In this document: one piece after another, positions 33,184 to 42,031 of the stretch
How the letters are laid out: every line of letters starts with the position of its first letter
Numbering within the stretch: the stretch's first letter is position 1
From: Tetramitus jugosus
Taxonomy: Eukaryota; Heterolobosea; Eutetramitea; Acrasida; Vahlkampfiidae
Direction: 5' to 3'
NCBI GenBank assembly: GCA_937625935.1
Contig: OW569357.1
Span: 124,001 to 188,000, forward strand
DNA length: 64,000 nucleotides
Made by a program: the position numbers and the translations under genes
Notes under the pieces: model-generated
Databases searched by the model: none
Told to the model about the DNA's origin: nothing
What the model saw: only the letters and a program-made list of their open reading frames with translations

Positions 33184-34653
33184 ATGAACAACAATATCAA
33201 CCTGCAAATCAACTTTCTAAACTATCATGCCCACAGTGGATCCAACCTGCCCTACTATCGCTATCGACTACAGAACACATTCAAGAAACAATTGGCTTCT
33301 CAACTAGAGATTTGTGAGTACAAGGAACTGGATGTCTCCGATTTCCAAAACTCTATTCTTTCGATTCACATTGATCAATCGGATCAAAGGTACCTGTTGG
33401 CTGGATCATCTGACATGGTGATTGCCATTTATGATTTGGACGAGTATGATCGAAGTATGGAGAGTAGACAACAATTGCAGCTCACGAGTAGGAGTAGCAG
33501 TCATCAAGGAAAGACGACGACGACGACAAGGAGGAGAATGACGACAATGAAGATGATTCGACCGATTGTAACTCTTCGACCAAATAATGATGCAGGTGGA
33601 CGATCGAAAACTCATGAGAATAGTATCACATGTGTCGAGTGGTATCCTCATGATACGGGCATGTTTTTTACGAGTGGATACGATAATTATGTCAAAGTTT
33701 GGAGCACGAACGAACAACAGGTGGCACTACAGTTTAGACTCAATACTCAGGTCAATATGTTTTCACTGTCTCCGATCGCAACGCAACACATGAATATTGC
33801 CTGTGCTTGCAATGGATCTTTTATACGATTGTGTGATGTAAACTCTGGTAGTTCTGCACAGACATTGTCCGGTCACAAGGGTGATGTAAAGTGTGTGCGA
33901 TGGTCACCTACAAACGAATATTTATTGGCCAGTGGAAGCACAGATCAGACAGTGAAATTGTGGGATATTCGTATGGCTGGATGGTTGCACAGCTTTGACA
34001 TGTCACATACGAAACGGCGTAAACCACTCGCTAGCCCTAGATCCAAGAAAGGCACACCTACTGGTAGAGGAAAGGCTATTGACAATGACAGTAGTGAGCA
34101 TCGATCCATTCTCAACAGTCCAAAAAACTTTTCTGTGGAAAGAGTGTATGGTAGAGCGCCTGTCAAGCCATCACATCAAGGTGCAATAGTAGATTTGCAA
34201 TTTTCGCCGGATGGGTGTTATTTGCTATCATCGGGCATGGATGCTCGATTGTTGAGATGGGAAGTCGCTACAGGTCAAAACACTTTAGTGGCTTATCCCA
34301 AGGTTGTTACGTCGAGCAATATCTTTCATCGCAACTTTGCATTGTCTCAGGAAGGATCGGTTGTATTTCATCCCAATGGAGAAAATATTGGTGTGTACGA
34401 TGTTGAGAGTGGTGCACTGTTGAGTGAACTGCAGGGTCATTTTCGACCTGTTACAAGCGTTGCCTATCATCCAAAGGAACAAGAATTGTATAGTGTTGCA
34501 GAGGATCGATCGATGATGATATGGACTCCAAGACTCTACCACGAACAAATGAAGCCCATACTGGAAGACAATGACGAACGATCCGCTAAATCAGCTGTAG
34601 ATGAAGATGCTTGGTCATCAGACGAAGAAGACAATAACACTGTCGGTTTTTAA
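33184..34653 (+). CDS. ERCC8: DNA excision repair protein ERCC8 (CSA)
   Basis: WD40 substrate receptor of the CRL4-CSA ubiquitin ligase in transcription-coupled repair. 489 residues, one exon. The N-terminus carries a helix-type segment before the propeller. WD repeats include ITCVEWYPHDTGMFFTSGYD (CSA hallmark YPHDTGMF), MFSLSPIATQHMNIACACNG, GHKGDVKCVRWSPTNEYLLA, TVKLWDIRMAGW, LQFSPDGCYLLSSGMDARLL and NTLVAYPKV. It ends DAWSSDEED, matching the acidic Ser-rich CSA tail. A Thr/Arg-rich insert (about 95-125) is specific here. Its stop lies only 18 bp from the stop of the convergent gene. Confidence 0.92.
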   Translation: MNNNINLQINFLNYHAHSGSNLPYYRYRLQNTFKKQLASQLEICEYKELDVSDFQNSILSIHIDQSDQRYLLAGSSDMVIAIYDLDEYDRSMESRQQLQLTSRSSSHQGKTTTTTRRRMTTMKMIRPIVTLRPNNDAGGRSKTHENSITCVEWYPHDTGMFFTSGYDNYVKVWSTNEQQVALQFRLNTQVNMFSLSPIATQHMNIACACNGSFIRLCDVNSGSSAQTLSGHKGDVKCVRWSPTNEYLLASGSTDQTVKLWDIRMAGWLHSFDMSHTKRRKPLASPRSKKGTPTGRGKAIDNDSSEHRSILNSPKNFSVERVYGRAPVKPSHQGAIVDLQFSPDGCYLLSSGMDARLLRWEVATGQNTLVAYPKVVTSSNIFHRNFALSQEGSVVFHPNGENIGVYDVESGALLSELQGHFRPVTSVAYHPKEQELYSVAEDRSMMIWTPRLYHEQMKPILEDNDERSAKSAVDEDAWSSDEEDNNTVGF

Positions 34654-34671
34654 CACAACCATGGTACTTGT

Positions 34672-35565
34672 TTACAATATTTTTGCCCTTTCTTCCTTGA
34701 CACGTTTCACTGCTTCTTCCCTAATATCTCTTCTGAATTGCTTGGCTTCTGCCTTGCTCAAATTAAGCTCCCGCTTAATTTGCTTCTCCATGTTCAAGAT
34801 GTCTCTCTGCAATTCCTTGACAGCCTTCTCCTGTTGCTCTCTGTCTTCAAAGATGTTGGTCGTAGGCAGTGTAGAAGATCCCAGAGGCTTCTTCACATCA
34901 TCACTCATCATTCTATCGAGACTTGTATTGGATCTGTCTGGCAGTGGTGGTGGTGGTGGTGCATTTGCGTCTCCTGATGCTGCTGTTGGTGATCCAATCA
35001 AAACTTGGCGAGAAGATCCTCTTCCGACCCAGAACGAAATGAGACCCACAGTCAATGCCACACTCACAATCACAACCTTTCTCCAAAAGGTGAAATTTGG
35101 ATGATTTGGATTGAGAATCCACACTTTAACAACAGGCTCTCCAAACGTCTCAGGTTCATTGGCTCGTTCCTCAAATCCCTCCTGTTCAAACTTTCTTTGA
35201 ATTTCCTGGATGCTGGTCAATTGAGCCTCATATTCCTCATTGGTCTGATTTGTGAAATTGGGGTTCATGGGAGGAGGGGACTGTCTGTTTTCTTTGGCAG
35301 AGGCAATCACAGTAGGTGTATCTCCACCTCCACTGGTGCGCTTGGAGGTGGGAAACAACAATGCATCCATCTCACTAATCTTGTTGCTAGTGTGGTCATC
35401 ATTCGAAGTGTGTTCAACCTTGTTGTTGTTGTTGAGAATGTGGTTGTGATAGTTCACCATCATCAACAATGGTTGTTGTCTGGTTGTGCGGATATGATGC
35501 TGATGATGAATACGATGCATCATCGCAACATTGTGTGACTTCCTCATCATTGCTTTCATCATCAT
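34672..35565 (-). CDS. Single-pass membrane protein with coiled coil, unknown
   Basis: 297 residues. His/Met/Asn-rich N-terminus, then a short helix (EEYEAQLTSIQEIQRKFEQE), one membrane segment at about 161-180 (VVIVSVALTVGLISFWVGRG), a Pro/Ser linker and a C-terminal charged coiled coil (EQQEKAVKELQRDILNMEKQ onward) ending in basic helices. No family recognised. The N-terminus is basic and Met/His-rich, so mitochondrial location is possible. Start taken as the ATG at 35565. Divergent from the thioredoxin reductase gene (150 bp). Confidence 0.65.
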   Translation of the reverse strand: MMMKAMMRKSHNVAMMHRIHHQHHIRTTRQQPLLMMVNYHNHILNNNNKVEHTSNDDHTSNKISEMDALLFPTSKRTSGGGDTPTVIASAKENRQSPPPMNPNFTNQTNEEYEAQLTSIQEIQRKFEQEGFEERANEPETFGEPVVKVWILNPNHPNFTFWRKVVIVSVALTVGLISFWVGRGSSRQVLIGSPTAASGDANAPPPPPLPDRSNTSLDRMMSDDVKKPLGSSTLPTTNIFEDREQQEKAVKELQRDILNMEKQIKRELNLSKAEAKQFRRDIREEAVKRVKEERAKIL

Positions 35566-35715
35566 TCGACTCGTTTTTCCAAAAAGCTTCTCTTGGTTTG
35601 CCGCCAGATTGTTGTTTTGGTCCGAACAGTTTACCCGAAAAGCTGAGTGAAGGACCAATAGCCCGCACGCAACAACACGATCAAATCAAATAGACAGCGT
35701 TCGTTGAGAGAGATC

Positions 35716-37518
35716 ATGATTGTATCCTCACTGTTGCGAACGCAACAACTACAATCACACAAATCATCGATTCCCTTTGTTCGTTGTTTGTTGATACACA
35801 ACGACAAGCAGCACAACAACAATCATCACACCCTTGTACACAGATTTTACTCGTCAACAACCATTGTTGATCCAGAAGAAGCGGTGACGCCTCATTATCA
35901 TGAACTGATCTGTATTGGTGGTGGTTCAGGAGGTCTCAGTGCCTCCAAAAGGGCCAGTCTCTATCTATTACAAGAACAAACACAACAAGCATCTAGTGAT
36001 GATGTTGGTGCATCCACCATTCCAACAAATCTAATGGGTGAAGTGGCAACTAAAAAATCATCCGCACGTGTTGCATTGATCGATTCAAGAGCCAAAACAG
36101 AACAACAAGTCAATTTGTGTAAGCCTAGTTTGCGCTGGGGTCTCGGAGGCACATGTGTCAATGTCGGTTGCATTCCCAAGAAGCTATTTCATGCGTCGTC
36201 ACTCGTGTTTGAGTCCGTGGTCAAGAACAATGATTTGAGCAAGTTTGGATTGCCGTATAACACAACAACCGATAAAGCAGTGGTTGTCAATTGGAAGGAA
36301 TTCTCTGATCAAGTCATGAACTATATCAAGAGTATCAATTTTGGATACAGAGGTGATTTGATGAGTGCTAGCGTGGAGATTGTGAGTGGAAATGCAAAGT
36401 TTGTGGACAGAGAAACCATTGAAGTCACATTGGACAGGGGCAACAAGAAGAAGCGAATGAAGGCCAAGAATTTTGTGATTGCAGTGGGAGGATCACCTAC
36501 AATCCCGGATATACCGGGATCACAGTATGTCATAACGAGTGATGAAATTTTTTATTTGAGAGATGCACCTGGTAAGACGTTGGTCGTCGGTGCAGGATAT
36601 ATTGCTTTGGAGTGTGCTGGATTTTTGAATGGGTTGGGATTTCCGACAACGGTCATGTATCGATCCGTTCCTCTGAGATCATTTGATCAAGAGTGCGCTG
36701 CATTTGTTGTGAAGCATTTGGAACATGCAGGAGCAAGAATTATGCCCGGAAAGGTGATCACGAGAATTGAGAAGAATGACGTGGATGGTAAGCTCAAGGT
36801 GTATTATACGAGCACCGATGCGACACAAGAGGAAAGCGAAGAGTACGACACGGTCATGTATGCCATTGGAAGAACATCACATAAGCAATGTGAGAGCTTG
36901 CATTTGGATAATGCAGGAGTGACATGGGATCGAGTGACAGGTAAGATTATTACAAATGAATCAGACCAAACATCTACAAGCAACATTTATGCTATCGGTG
37001 ATTGTGCTCAGTCGCCGTCAATGGCTGGATATGTGAGTGAATTGACTCCTGTTGCGATCCGTGCTGGTAAATTGCTTGCTTCGCGGTTGTATGGAGACGG
37101 AAAGCAGCTGATGAACTATGACAACGTACCAACAGCAATCTTTACTCCGGTTGAATATGCTTGTGTTGGACTCTCAGAAGAACAAGCAATTAGAGTATAT
37201 GGGGTTGATAATCTGGAGATTTATCATTTGCACTATAACTCTGTGGAGAACTCTTTCTTGAAGCGCGAGCTGAACACTAGTTTTATGAAAATGATTTGTC
37301 TAAAGACAGAGAACGAACGAATCGTTGGATTCCATTACTGTGGACCAAACGCTGGCGAAATGATTCATGGTGTGGCAGTGGCGTTGAAGAATGGAGCAAC
37401 CAAGACAGACTTTGATGATATGGTTGGTGTACATCCGACTGCCGCTGAAGAGATGTTCTCCATGCAAGTGACAAAGAGAAGTGGTTTACCAGCAGAGAAG
37501 CATGGATGCTGAGGCTAG
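35716..37518 (+). CDS. Thioredoxin reductase, selenoprotein (Sec at TGA 37510-37512)
   Basis: High-molecular-weight NADPH thioredoxin reductase, flavoprotein disulfide reductase family. The N-terminus MIVSSLLRTQQLQSHK is presequence-like, so mitochondrial targeting is likely. FAD motif GGGSGGLSASKRA; redox-active CVNVGCIPKK; NADPH motif VVGAGYIALECAGFL; ATNIYAIGD-type motif STSNIYAIGDC; dimer-interface motif VGVHPTAAEEMF. The frame reads ...EKHGC then TGA, GGC, TAG: Gly-Cys-Sec-Gly, exactly the C-terminal active site of animal TrxR. I therefore extend through the TGA to TAG (600 residues). A gene finder would stop at TGA and lose the catalytic tail. Two RNA structures lie downstream. Start at the ATG 35716; the frame upstream has only TTG. 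Confidence 0.9.
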
Positions 37519-37546
37519 TTCTCCTTGGTAACACAGCCGAGGAGAG
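37519..37546 (+). promoter_or_regulatory. Stem-loop just after the TrxR stop (SRE-like)
   Basis: TCTCCTTGG (37520-37528) pairs with CCGAGGAGA (37537-37545), giving nine base pairs with one G-U and an 8-nt loop. It starts 8 nt after the TGA. Stable stems at this distance from a UGA are known as selenocysteine redefinition elements that favour readthrough. Pairing is seen; the function is inferred. Confidence 0.5.
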
Positions 37547-37593
37547 TAAGAAATACATTCAACAACAAATTCCGAACAAAGGATTGCCATCCT

Positions 37594-37669
37594 GATTTGC
37601 ACATGACGACCAGTATTCAAGTGAAAGATTCTGAATTGAATCGAAGAATTCAATCTGACAACGCAAATC
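37594..37669 (+). promoter_or_regulatory. Candidate SECIS element in TrxR 3' UTR
   Basis: GATTTGC (37594-37600) pairs with GCAAATC (37663-37669). Inside are ATGA (37603-37606) and TGA (37656-37658), as in the SECIS quartet, with an AA 12 nt after ATGA (37619-37620). This is the expected layout. The weak point is helix II: the bases just inside the quartet do not pair well in this register. An alternative uses CAGTATT with GATTCTG and GA at 37638-37639. One of them is probably the SECIS the TGA readthrough needs. Confidence 0.4.
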
Positions 37670-37779
37670 GAAGCATCGTAAAAACTTAAAAAGTCTGTAA
37701 ACACAACAAATTTTAACCTGTTTTTTGTTTGGGTTAACCAGAAACCTAAACCCAAACTTCTCCAAAACCAAAAAGCGAT

Positions 37780-37851
37780 TGAGGAGTGAGCGAATTGAAC
37801 GCCCGACCTGCTGATCTGGAGTCAGATGCTCTACCGCTGAGCTAACCCCCC
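37780..37851 (-). tRNA. tRNA-Trp (CCA)
   Basis: 72-nt cloverleaf on the minus strand without intron. Acceptor stem GGGGGGT/ACTCCTC (two G-U pairs), D-arm GCTCAGCGGTAGAGC, anticodon stem CTGA/TCAG with loop CTCCAGA (anticodon CCA at 37819-37817), T-arm GGGCG-TTCAATT-CGCTC, discriminator A. A T-run follows on the minus strand (plus 37770-37774), the pol III terminator. The retroelement cluster starts 44 bp upstream of its 5' end. Confidence 0.92.
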
Positions 37852-37880
37852 GAACACATAAAGTCTGGGATTCGTTTTTG

Positions 37881-37895
37881 CCCGGTTTATTTACA
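37881..37895 (+). repeat. Target-site duplication copy 1
   Basis: CCCGGTTTATTTACA, the left flank of the ORF2 retroelement. Identical copies at 40663-40677 and 41980-41994. Confidence 0.85.
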
Positions 37896-37900
37896 GTGGT

Positions 37901-40603
37901 TTGGTAACTGACCCTGCCGCCGTAGCAGAGCATGCAGCCAACTACTTTGAACAAGTGTTTGAGTACGCTGATGCTGACATGTCATTCCTCAAGGACCTCA
38001 CTTTTGAAAAAAGGGATATGAGTTCTTGTTTCAGCGCTATTGAGGTAAGCGAGGTTAACAACGCCCTAAAGTGGCTCAGAAACGGGAAGGCACCAGGACC
38101 CGATGGGGTCTGGAATGAGATGTTAAAGTTATTCAAAGCCCGCAAGAGAGACTTCAGGTACGAGTTGGCAGAGGTACTTGCGGTTCTGTTTAACAAAATC
38201 GTTGAAACAGGAAAGTTCCCAACAAGATGGAAGCAATGTGCTATTGTACCTGCTTATAAAAAGGGCAGCACGTCCGAGATTGGTAACTTCAGACCGATAT
38301 GCTTGTTGAGTGGCATCTCTAAGGTGTTCACTCGTTTGATTAACGCCAAGGTGTCGAAAGCAGCGGAAGACTTTCGTGTATTTAGCAACACACAAGGAGG
38401 TGGAAGGAAAATGAGAGACATCCGTGAAAAACTATCCATAATTCGTGGGGTGATAGATCACGCGAATAGAAGTGACAGACAACTTCTGCTGCTCTTAACT
38501 GATATCTCAAAAGCGTTTGATAGTGTTCCACACAATGCAGTGGTGGAAGCGTACAAGTTTTTTGGCTTTCCAGAGCATGTTGTTAGGTTGGTAGCTGATA
38601 TGCTAATTAACAACACTGCATCTATCCAAGTTGGAAATGGTTCGAGATGCATCAAAATCGAGCGAGGAACTAGACAAGGTGATGCCTTATCTCCGACTAC
38701 ATATGTGTTGGTACACCAACTTGTCCTGATGTACACACAGAAGTGGGCGATCGGTTACAAAGCAATGTCCCAACGAATCTGGAATGTTGCTTATGTGGAT
38801 GATTGCAACATCTTTAGCAATACTCCACAAGATTTGGAAAGAACAGCAAACGCAATGTTCAATGTGCTAGAAAAACTGTGCATGAGCATGCACCCCGATA
38901 AGTTGGAGCTGTTTGCCAGAAAGGACAGTGACAAGATATCGATCAGAGTTGCCGGTAAGGAAATTGCTTCGAAAGATCGCAAGTGCACCTTCCGTGCCTT
39001 GGGACTGTTTACCAATTTGCATGGGGACACTGATGCTCAAAAGAAACAGAGCAAGCTGAAGGCAGCTCGGGTTCTTAACAGGTTGAAGGTGTTGAGACTG
39101 GGGCCAGCTCAGGTTGCCAGGGTCGTGAACACCTGTATTCACCCAATTTTTCTCTATGCATCGGGGTTTACCAACTGGCCAAAAAGGTGGCTTAACGAGG
39201 TAAATGGCATGGGACGTAAAGCTGTGAAGTACGGATCAAGAGCCTTGAAGAGGTACCCGTCGGCACTTCTCGCTATCGGCCGGGAAAGTGGTGGAATTGG
39301 ACTGTGCGAGTTCAAGGAGTCCCTCACCACTAGGATTGCCGCGTTCATATTCGGAATGCTACAAGGGAAGAGAGACGCGGAAGCGCGTACACTGTTGTTG
39401 GACACGCTTGATGATGTCAAGCAAAATCACCTACTCACCCAATTGAGTATCTTCCAATCCTGCAACAGGCTGAATCAAGTCAAGAATACATACTTGGTTT
39501 GGTGTGCTAAGCTCCTACATGAATCCAACATCACCATCGGTGATGCATCTCTGCATGAGTGTCAAGGATGCAATGTAACTTTTCACCTCCCCTTGAGTGA
39601 AGCTAGAGTTCTCAAGGTAAAAGGAGTACACAGAAATGAACAGCTATATCAAGAAGGCAGCATTATGTCTTATGAGAAGGCAAAAAGTCTTTATGGTCTA
39701 AAAGGCTTAGGACCAAAAAAATACCGACATGTACAGTTCTATATGGAACTGTCGGGCTCTCCTTGCACCCGGGTGAATATACCAATGACCGAAATCGTTC
39801 ACGAACTCTTCATAGATGGAGTCCGAACCGTGGATATCCATGCTAAGAGCCACCTGGCTAACTTCCATCGACAAAAAAGAGATAAGGAGGTCTTGAGAAA
39901 CAGTACGTGGTGGCTTGATGCAGAACTCACAAAGTGGAGTGGGTGGAATACATTTCTGAAGTGTCCCTTTGGTCTCGACAGAAGAGAACTTTGGTTTTAC
40001 CATCAGGTGAGGAGTGGCACCCTGCATACCCTTTCAGTGATGCAGAGTTTATATGGGGGTTTTCGTGGCACGAAGTGTACTTGTTGTGGAAAAGAGGATG
40101 AGACAATCATTCATCTCCTAGTTGAGTGTTCATCCGCACAAGAGGTCAGAAAGAGAATATGTATGTCATTGAGCGATAGACTCAACAAATTAAGGTTGCC
40201 AAAAGACACAAAGGTGGAAGTCTGGTTCGACAGTTACTCGTACTGTAATGGTAGCTTGATCAAAAGAAACGCTGCCATGTCTTCACATGATATTTTGGCT
40301 GGTCTGATGGGGAAGGAAGGAGAGACAAGGGAGGACATTCTCAATGCTCTCATCAAGACGGGATGCAAAAAGAAGATCGCAGAAAAAAAGGCTGCGAGTG
40401 TAATCGACTGCACCAAGAGAGAGTGTGTTAAGGAGCTGCACAAGCTGTTCATTAGGTCTAAGGGGAGGTGGAGGGAAACGTCGCTCTGCACCGTGCCGGT
40501 GCAGAGCAACACAACAACTACCAGTCCCCATGGACTTGACAGGGCAAGGGAGAGACCTAGCACTCTGCACCGTACCGGTGCAGAGCAGCATCACTTCCAG
40601 TAA
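37901..40603 (+). CDS. LINE ORF2 fragment: reverse transcriptase with C-terminal zinc motif
   Basis: Open frame of 900 codons without an initiating ATG at its 5' end, as expected for truncation. Reverse transcriptase motifs in order: KAPGPDGVWNEMLK, NFRPICLLSGISKVF, LLLLTDISKAFDSVPH, GTRQGDALSPTTYVL, catalytic VAYVDDCNIF (YVDD) and the thumb region with GLFTN. The C-terminal part ends with a CCHC-like zinc motif CTCCGKEDETIIHLLVEC, as in many non-LTR elements. No apurinic endonuclease or RNase H domain is present. The frame is uninterrupted, so the insertion is recent. The last ~45 codons run through two perfect hairpins. Confidence 0.88.
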   Translation: MVTDPAAVAEHAANYFEQVFEYADADMSFLKDLTFEKRDMSSCFSAIEVSEVNNALKWLRNGKAPGPDGVWNEMLKLFKARKRDFRYELAEVLAVLFNKIVETGKFPTRWKQCAIVPAYKKGSTSEIGNFRPICLLSGISKVFTRLINAKVSKAAEDFRVFSNTQGGGRKMRDIREKLSIIRGVIDHANRSDRQLLLLLTDISKAFDSVPHNAVVEAYKFFGFPEHVVRLVADMLINNTASIQVGNGSRCIKIERGTRQGDALSPTTYVLVHQLVLMYTQKWAIGYKAMSQRIWNVAYVDDCNIFSNTPQDLERTANAMFNVLEKLCMSMHPDKLELFARKDSDKISIRVAGKEIASKDRKCTFRALGLFTNLHGDTDAQKKQSKLKAARVLNRLKVLRLGPAQVARVVNTCIHPIFLYASGFTNWPKRWLNEVNGMGRKAVKYGSRALKRYPSALLAIGRESGGIGLCEFKESLTTRIAAFIFGMLQGKRDAEARTLLLDTLDDVKQNHLLTQLSIFQSCNRLNQVKNTYLVWCAKLLHESNITIGDASLHECQGCNVTFHLPLSEARVLKVKGVHRNEQLYQEGSIMSYEKAKSLYGLKGLGPKKYRHVQFYMELSGSPCTRVNIPMTEIVHELFIDGVRTVDIHAKSHLANFHRQKRDKEVLRNSTWWLDAELTKWSGWNTFLKCPFGLDRRELWFYHQVRSGTLHTLSVMQSLYGGFRGTKCTCCGKEDETIIHLLVECSSAQEVRKRICMSLSDRLNKLRLPKDTKVEVWFDSYSYCNGSLIKRNAAMSSHDILAGLMGKEGETREDILNALIKTGCKKKIAEKKAASVIDCTKRECVKELHKLFIRSKGRWRETSLCTVPVQSNTTTTSPHGLDRARERPSTLHRTGAEQHHFQ
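40483..40585 (+). repeat. Pair of near-identical hairpins at LINE 3' end
   Basis: GCTCTGCACCG-TGC-CGGTGCAGAGC (40483-40507, 11-bp perfect stem) and CTCTGCACCG-TAC-CGGTGCAGAG (40563-40585, 10-bp perfect stem), 55 nt apart. The stems are the same sequence, with only the loop changed. Confidence 0.8.
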
Positions 40604-40662
40604 CAAGGTGAAATGAATAAAGAGGCAACTCATGTTGTATGGAAAAAAAAAAAAAAAAAAAA

Positions 40663-40677
40663 CCCGGTTTATTTACA
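40663..40677 (+). repeat. Target-site duplication copy 2
   Basis: CCCGGTTTATTTACA directly after the poly(A) of the first retroelement and directly before the second. It serves as right flank of one and left flank of the other. Confidence 0.85.
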
Positions 40678-41979
40678 AAAAAACGCAGAAAAAAACGGAA
40701 TCACATGTCTGGTGATTCAACAAATTTGGTGAAGGAATACGGCAACAGCCGTTATGCAGTGTGGACCACTGCACGGAAAGGCACGAGGCCAAGTGACAGA
40801 GAGGTCGTCATTACTGGCAACGGTAATGGCGTCTCTCAGTCATCTTTGGCAAGAAAGATTGGAGAGGAGTTTGGTGACTGGCTCAACCGAGTCCAAGTCA
40901 TCAAGAGGAAAGGCCAGCAACGCTTTGTTGCATGGGTGACGGTCAAGGGTGACCGCATCTATGACTTTGTTGATTTGTTCAACAAGCAAAGGAGGATTGG
41001 CAACAGCACTGCTGCACCCAAGCGCAGTGTTGATTGCACAAGAAAGGTGGTCGTCCATGGCATGAAGAACATGTCAGTGGACGACATCAAGAAGCTACTG
41101 GGACCTGAAAAGGTCGCCAGTGTGCTCAAGAAGCGTGACACTGCTTTCGTGGTCATGGGTGATGAAACCTATGCACAAGCAGTGCTCACCGGAGCGAACA
41201 AGGTAAAGGCCACGGTCACTCGATACGTCGAGAGACCACATGATCATCTCAAGGCCGTCAACAAGAGGTTGACAAAGATGTATGAGGAGCTGCTGACGGT
41301 GGTTGACGGACTGCGTCGACAGGTCACAGAACTCACCAAGGAATTGGCAAAGACAAAGGGCCAAGAGGGCAACAAACCGGTTCCGATACCGGAACAAGAA
41401 GTTGCACAAAGAACTGCTCCTGGTCTGATGGAGACAGAAGAACAAAGGAGTGCAACACCACTGCCAACAGTGCCTGTTGCACAGCTCAGCGCTGAAAATC
41501 AGCAAATCCTGGAGCAAGTGAATGCCACTTCTCCAGTGTTTGCCAGAGCGAAGAAGGAAATTGCTGCATTGGCACTAGCCAGTGCACGCAAAAGGTATGG
41601 TTTGACTGAGGACGAACCAGTCATTGTGGATGTGGACGACGACTCCGAAAAGGAGATTCAAAGTCCACAACTCAATGACAACAAGAAGAGGAGTGCTAGG
41701 ATCACACTGGGTGATCTGAGGAGCAACAAGGCCCAAAACAAGAAAACAACAACAGATGGCTCTGTGTCCATCGGCGGTCCTGCTACAAGGTTAAGCTCTT
41801 TGATGAAGGGCATCAATCAAAACACTCACCAGAGTGATTCTTCCAACCTGTAGGTGCACCGTCGGGGACAACAAGAGAAGAAGAGTGAGCGACGCCCTAC
41901 GGGTCGTCACTCACAAAACAAGTCAATAAATGAGCAATCGTGTGCTTGCGCACACTTGGTTGTATGGAACAAAAAAAAA
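40678..41979 (+). mobile_element. Second non-LTR insertion carrying only ORF1
   Basis: About 1.3 kb between two identical 15-bp target duplications, ending AATAAATGAG...TTGTATGGAAC(A)n. That 3' end is similar to the first element's (shared AATAAA, TTGTATGG before poly(A)). It carries ORF1 and a 3' UTR with hairpins (about 41884-41914 and GTGTGC/GCACAC at about 41940-41954) but no ORF2. It is either an internally deleted or a non-autonomous copy of a related family. Confidence 0.8.
40705..41853 (+). CDS. LINE ORF1-type RNA-binding protein
   Basis: 382 residues from the ATG at 40705. Two alpha/beta segments with RRM-like or nucleocapsid-like pattern (SRYAVWTTARKG..., then RKVVVHGMKNMSVDDIKKLL ... 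TAFVVMGDETYAQAVL). A coiled coil follows (LKAVNKRLTKMYEELLTVVD), then a Pro/Gln-rich and basic tail. An RNA-binding domain plus coiled coil is the plan of LINE ORF1 chaperones. No zinc knuckle. Intact frame. Confidence 0.7.
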   Translation: MSGDSTNLVKEYGNSRYAVWTTARKGTRPSDREVVITGNGNGVSQSSLARKIGEEFGDWLNRVQVIKRKGQQRFVAWVTVKGDRIYDFVDLFNKQRRIGNSTAAPKRSVDCTRKVVVHGMKNMSVDDIKKLLGPEKVASVLKKRDTAFVVMGDETYAQAVLTGANKVKATVTRYVERPHDHLKAVNKRLTKMYEELLTVVDGLRRQVTELTKELAKTKGQEGNKPVPIPEQEVAQRTAPGLMETEEQRSATPLPTVPVAQLSAENQQILEQVNATSPVFARAKKEIAALALASARKRYGLTEDEPVIVDVDDDSEKEIQSPQLNDNKKRSARITLGDLRSNKAQNKKTTTDGSVSIGGPATRLSSLMKGINQNTHQSDSSNL

Positions 41980-41994
41980 CCCGGTTTATTTACA
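41980..41994 (+). repeat. Target-site duplication copy 3
   Basis: CCCGGTTTATTTACA after the poly(A) of the ORF1 element. The following GGCAGTCG is probably the original continuation of the target. Confidence 0.85.
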
Positions 41995-42031
41995 GGCAGT
42001 CGTTTTTTTTGTTTTGTTTTGTTTTGCCCAG

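Larger units (their letters stand above)
37896..40662 (+). mobile_element. 5'-truncated non-LTR (LINE) retroelement, ORF2 part
   Basis: Insertion with a perfect 15-bp target duplication on each side and a 3' poly(A) of about 20. It begins inside ORF2 (no endonuclease region), the usual result of incomplete target-primed reverse transcription. It ends AATAAAG...TTGTATGG(A)n. Its base composition is visibly richer in G+C than the flanking genes. Confidence 0.85.
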
